DNA from: an uncultured Clostridium sp.
GTDB taxonomy: Bacteria > Bacillota > Clostridia > Lachnospirales > Lachnospiraceae
Length of the DNA stretch: 7,118 bases
Assembly (NCBI GenBank): GCA_905192625.1
Contig: CAJJLI010000096.1
Location: 1 to 7,118 of the forward strand
Reading direction: 5' to 3'
The position numbers were made by a program, and so were the translations under genes. The notes beneath the pieces are model-generated. The model saw nothing but the letters and a program-made list of their open reading frames with translations. It did not search any database and was not told the DNA's origin. Positions within the stretch are counted from its first letter, which is position 1, and the number at the start of each line of letters is the position of its first letter. Positions 5,952 through 7,118 of this stretch are shown here, one piece after another.

Positions 5952-5961
5952 TGAATAGATA

Positions 5962-6002
5962 ATGGTTTGATTATCTTCATTATATAATAATAACCAAACC
6001 AT
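5962..6002 (-). terminator. Hairpin downstream of the peroxidase gene, possible terminator
   Basis: ATGGTTTG (5962-5969) and CAAACCAT (5995-6002) are perfect inverted repeats. In minus-strand RNA the stem continues through a G-U pair and TTAT/ATAA to about 14 bp. The wobble pairs favour a minus-strand RNA structure, that is, the 3' end of the peroxidase transcript 108 bases past its stop. The tail (TATCTATT) is only weakly U-rich, so termination would be inefficient. It also lies just upstream of the ohrR -35 box and could be an operator. Confidence 0.45.
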
Positions 6003-6109
6003 ACCCATATTTATTTATATTATTCTTTATTTTTATCTTTTACTCAATTCCATTCGCCTCTTACTTCGCTCAAAATTATAAAATAAAACATAAGTCACAA
6101 AATATAGCT

Positions 6110-6646
6110 TTATAATAATTCACTAATTTTCTTGTCTATATCTTCAATGGAATCCACTGGTTCATAACGTTCTACAACATTACCTTCTCTATCAACAAGG
6201 AATTTTGTAAAGTTCCATTTGATAGAAGAATTGTTCTTATAATCCGGATCCATACTCTCTACAATCGATACTAATAGCTCATTCCCTTCAAGAGATCCAC
6301 TGAATCCTTTTTGATCTTTTAGGTATTTGAATAATGGATGTGTATTTTCTCCATTTACATCTATTTTTTCATGAATAGGGAATTTAATACCAAAATTTAA
6401 ATCGCAGAACTTCACGATGTCTTCTGCACTTTCAGGCGCTTGCTCTCTAAACTGATTGCATGGGAAATCTAAAATTTCAAATCCTTTTTCTGCATATTTT
6501 TCATATAAATCTTCCAATTCTTTATATTGTGGTGTAAAACCACATCTTGTTGCGGAATTTATGATTAAAACAACCTTACCTCTATATTTCTCTAAAGATA
6601 CTTCCTCACCACTTGCTCTCTTTACTATAAAATCATATATACTCAT
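6110..6646 (-). CDS. gpx: Glutathione peroxidase-family thiol peroxidase
   Basis: This 178-residue cytoplasmic protein has the thioredoxin fold of the glutathione peroxidase family and reduces hydrogen peroxide or organic hydroperoxides. NSATRCGFTPQY (residues 30-41) carries the peroxidatic Cys35, a cysteine codon rather than the TGA for selenocysteine. FPCNQFREQAPES (61-73) supplies the catalytic Gln69, and KWNFTKFLV (143-151) supplies Trp144 and Asn145, completing the tetrad. Cys81 in VKFCDLNFG is at the place of the resolving cysteine of thioredoxin-dependent members, so thioredoxin is the likely reductant, as expected where glutathione is usually lacking. It is about 20 residues longer than the commonest bacterial form; the extra segment, about 115-140, is to my recollection normal for clostridial homologues. 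The start at 6646 is preceded by GGAAGGAG at good spacing. It lies upstream of ohrR on the same strand and has its own promoter and a leader of about 155 bases. Confidence 0.95.
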   Translation of the reverse strand: MSIYDFIVKRASGEEVSLEKYRGKVVLIINSATRCGFTPQYKELEDLYEKYAEKGFEILDFPCNQFREQAPESAEDIVKFCDLNFGIKFPIHEKIDVNGENTHPLFKYLKDQKGFSGSLEGNELLVSIVESMDPDYKNNSSIKWNFTKFLVDREGNVVERYEPVDSIEDIDKKISELL

Positions 6647-6689
6647 AACATACTCCTTCCATGTAACAAAATTTATAGGTTTCTTTTAT

Positions 6690-6719
6690 TCATTCAATTA
6701 TAAGTGAGATATCCATCAT
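6690..6719 (-). CDS. Possible 9-codon leader peptide before the peroxidase gene
   Basis: An ATG-ATG pair at 6719 and 6716, preceded by AGGA at 6727-6724, opens a reading frame MMDISLIIE ending with TGA at 6692-6690. It lies wholly in the predicted peroxidase leader, and its last codons cover one arm of the 12-bp inverted repeat, so translating it would open that stem. With nine codons, chance is a serious alternative. Confidence 0.2.
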   Translation of the reverse strand: MMDISLIIE

Positions 6720-6742
6720 TTATTCCTAAATATAATTGAATG
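6691..6742 (-). repeat. 12-bp perfect inverted repeat in the peroxidase leader
   Basis: CATTCAATTATA (6691-6702) and TATAATTGAATG (6731-6742) are exact reverse complements separated by 28 bases. The outer end overlaps a second 12-bp palindrome, ATGTTTAAACAT (6740-6751). The element is inside the predicted leader, ending about 45 bases before the start codon. It could be a large stem-loop in the mRNA controlling translation or stability, or paired protein sites. Confidence 0.55.
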
Positions 6743-6778
6743 TTTAAACATAATCAAATCATTCGTATTGTTTTCTAT

Positions 6779-6796
6779 TTAATTGTATGCAATTAA
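6779..6796. promoter_or_regulatory. 18-bp palindrome just downstream of the peroxidase start site
   Basis: TTAATTGTATGCAATTAA has 7-base arms and a 4-base centre. It lies at about +5 to +22 of the predicted peroxidase transcript, a classical repressor position. On the minus strand it includes TACAATT, the half-site of the B. subtilis OhrR operator, although the half-sites are arranged differently. OhrR is therefore a reasonable but unproven binder. Confidence 0.5.
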
Positions 6797-6800
6797 ATCT

Positions 6801-6815
6801 TGTATTAAGAATACA
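6801..6815. promoter_or_regulatory. Palindrome overlapping the peroxidase -10 box
   Basis: TGTATTAAGAATACA is a perfect 6-3-6 dyad covering the -10 hexamer. Together with the palindrome at 6779-6796 it forms a pair of symmetric sites centred about 20 bases apart, or two helical turns. This suggests cooperative binding of a dimeric repressor over the promoter. Confidence 0.45.
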
Positions 6816-6836
6816 TCAATTGAATTAGAATGTCAA
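6808..6836 (-). promoter_or_regulatory. Predicted sigma-A promoter of the peroxidase gene
   Basis: On the minus strand a perfect TTGACA (6836-6831) is followed after 17 bases by TATTCT (6813-6808), four of six matches to the -10 consensus. Transcription would start near 6801, giving a leader of about 155 bases that contains the long inverted repeat. Confidence 0.75.
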
Positions 6837-6876
6837 GGCAGTTTCCGATTTTTTTATTATAAATAGTAATAAACTG

Positions 6877-6920
6877 AAAATAAGAAAACGCAGGAACATC
6901 TCAAAAGAAGATATTCCTGC
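6877..6920 (-). terminator. Rho-independent terminator of a gene entering from the right
   Basis: On the minus strand GCAGGAA pairs with TTCCTGC. The stem continues through a G-U pair, ATCT/AGAT and another G-U pair to 13 bp, with a 5-base loop. It is followed by the T-rich tail GTTTTCTTATTTT (6889-6877). The wobble pairs and the tail show that it acts on minus-strand transcripts. It separates an upstream gene, mostly outside the window, from the peroxidase promoter. Confidence 0.8.
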
Positions 6921-6932
6921 TAAATATTTGGC

Positions 6933-6948
6933 AATCATTATAATGATT
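6933..6948. repeat. Perfect 16-bp palindrome sharing 13 bases with the ohrR promoter box
   Basis: AATCATTATAATGATT is its own reverse complement. The overlapping 13-mer ATTATAATGATTT (6937-6949) occurs identically at 5924-5936 on the ohrR promoter. It lies between the terminator at 6877-6920 and the end of the possible right-edge gene, where an ordinary promoter operator is not expected. Confidence 0.5.
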
Positions 6949-7056
6949 TACTCTCATTATTAAGAGACGAACATATTTATCATATAAACAATTTACGCCC
7001 ATAATCCTAGAAGATAAATGTTGGATGCCCAAAAGCATTACATTTTATTCATCTTC

Positions 7057-7118
7057 TTAATATACACTTATAACAACTGGTTCTTCAAGTTGAATATACT
7101 TTGAATAATTCGGTGACA
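7057..7118 (-). CDS. Possible C-terminal end of an unidentified gene (partial)
   Basis: On the minus strand one frame is open from the right edge for 19 codons, reading SPNYSKYIQLEEPVVISVY, and then stops with TAA at 7059-7057. The other two frames close within the same stretch. A minus-strand terminator about 137 bases downstream supports a gene arriving from the right. Nineteen codons are too few to assign a family and could be chance. Between this stop and the terminator I see no gene; a 44-codon frame there lacks a ribosome site. Confidence 0.3.
   Translation of the reverse strand, partial: SPNYSKYIQLEEPVVISVY

Noticed and set aside
6110..6646. Possible selenoprotein form of the glutathione peroxidase, as found in some Clostridia.
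   Set aside because: The active-site codon is a normal cysteine codon, and no in-frame TGA is present.
6456..6707. 83-codon plus-strand frame opposite the peroxidase start.
   Set aside because: It is antisense to the conserved peroxidase N-terminus and leader, with no ribosome site.
6922..7056. 44-codon minus-strand frame before the right-hand terminator.
   Set aside because: No ribosome site precedes the ATG, the product matches nothing known to me, and the frame runs into the terminator hairpin.

Overview
The window is AT-rich Gram-positive DNA, most like an anaerobic member of the Clostridia (Lachnospiraceae or a relative). The basis is low GC, strong AGGAG-type ribosome binding sites, TTGACA/TATAAT promoters, U-tailed hairpin terminators, a transketolase split into two genes, and a thioredoxin-type glutathione peroxidase and OhrR of Firmicutes character. 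No RNA genes, insertion sequences, CRISPR arrays or phage genes were seen. The species assignment is inference.

Layout, left to right. (1) Bases 1-2575, minus strand: a sugar-catabolic operon read right to left. It holds an L-fucose isomerase-family ketol-isomerase (2575-1175), then the N-terminal transketolase subunit (1140-325), then the C-terminal transketolase subunit (325 to beyond base 1), whose start codon overlaps the preceding stop by one base. (2) Bases 2576-3243: a very AT-rich intergenic stretch. It contains a GC-richer inverted repeat, a pair of direct repeats, a possible -10 element for the isomerase operon and a strong minus-strand terminator (3043-3082) for the next gene. (3) Bases 3244-5149: a divergent pair, an NfsA-type FMN nitroreductase/flavin reductase (minus) and a LysR-type regulator (plus). 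The shared promoter region carries a 14-bp palindrome and a large dyad. (4) Bases 5150-5383: the converging ends of lysR and ohrR, with a clear ohrR terminator and a weaker candidate for lysR. (5) Bases 5384-6889, minus strand: a peroxide-defence pair, a glutathione peroxidase-family thiol peroxidase (6646-6110) followed by an OhrR-type MarR regulator (5824-5384). Each has its own good sigma-A promoter and a structured leader. (6) Bases 6890-7118: a minus-strand terminator, a perfect 16-bp palindrome and possibly the last 19 codons of a gene entering from the right.

How the genes may work together. The isomerase would convert an aldose to a ketose, and the two-subunit transketolase would move a two-carbon unit from the ketose or its phosphate. 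The substrate is unknown, because the kinase, transporter and regulator lie outside the window. LysR probably controls the divergent nitroreductase and itself. OhrR has the sensing cysteine and two conserved tyrosines and probably controls itself and possibly the adjacent peroxidase. A Fur-family-like box on the ohrR promoter hints at a second layer of redox or metal control.

The most unusual material is non-coding: the box-like sequences of the ohrR/gpx block, the leader structures with a tiny upstream ORF, and the pairing of a fucose-isomerase relative with a split transketolase. I do not see a clearly new multi-gene system.
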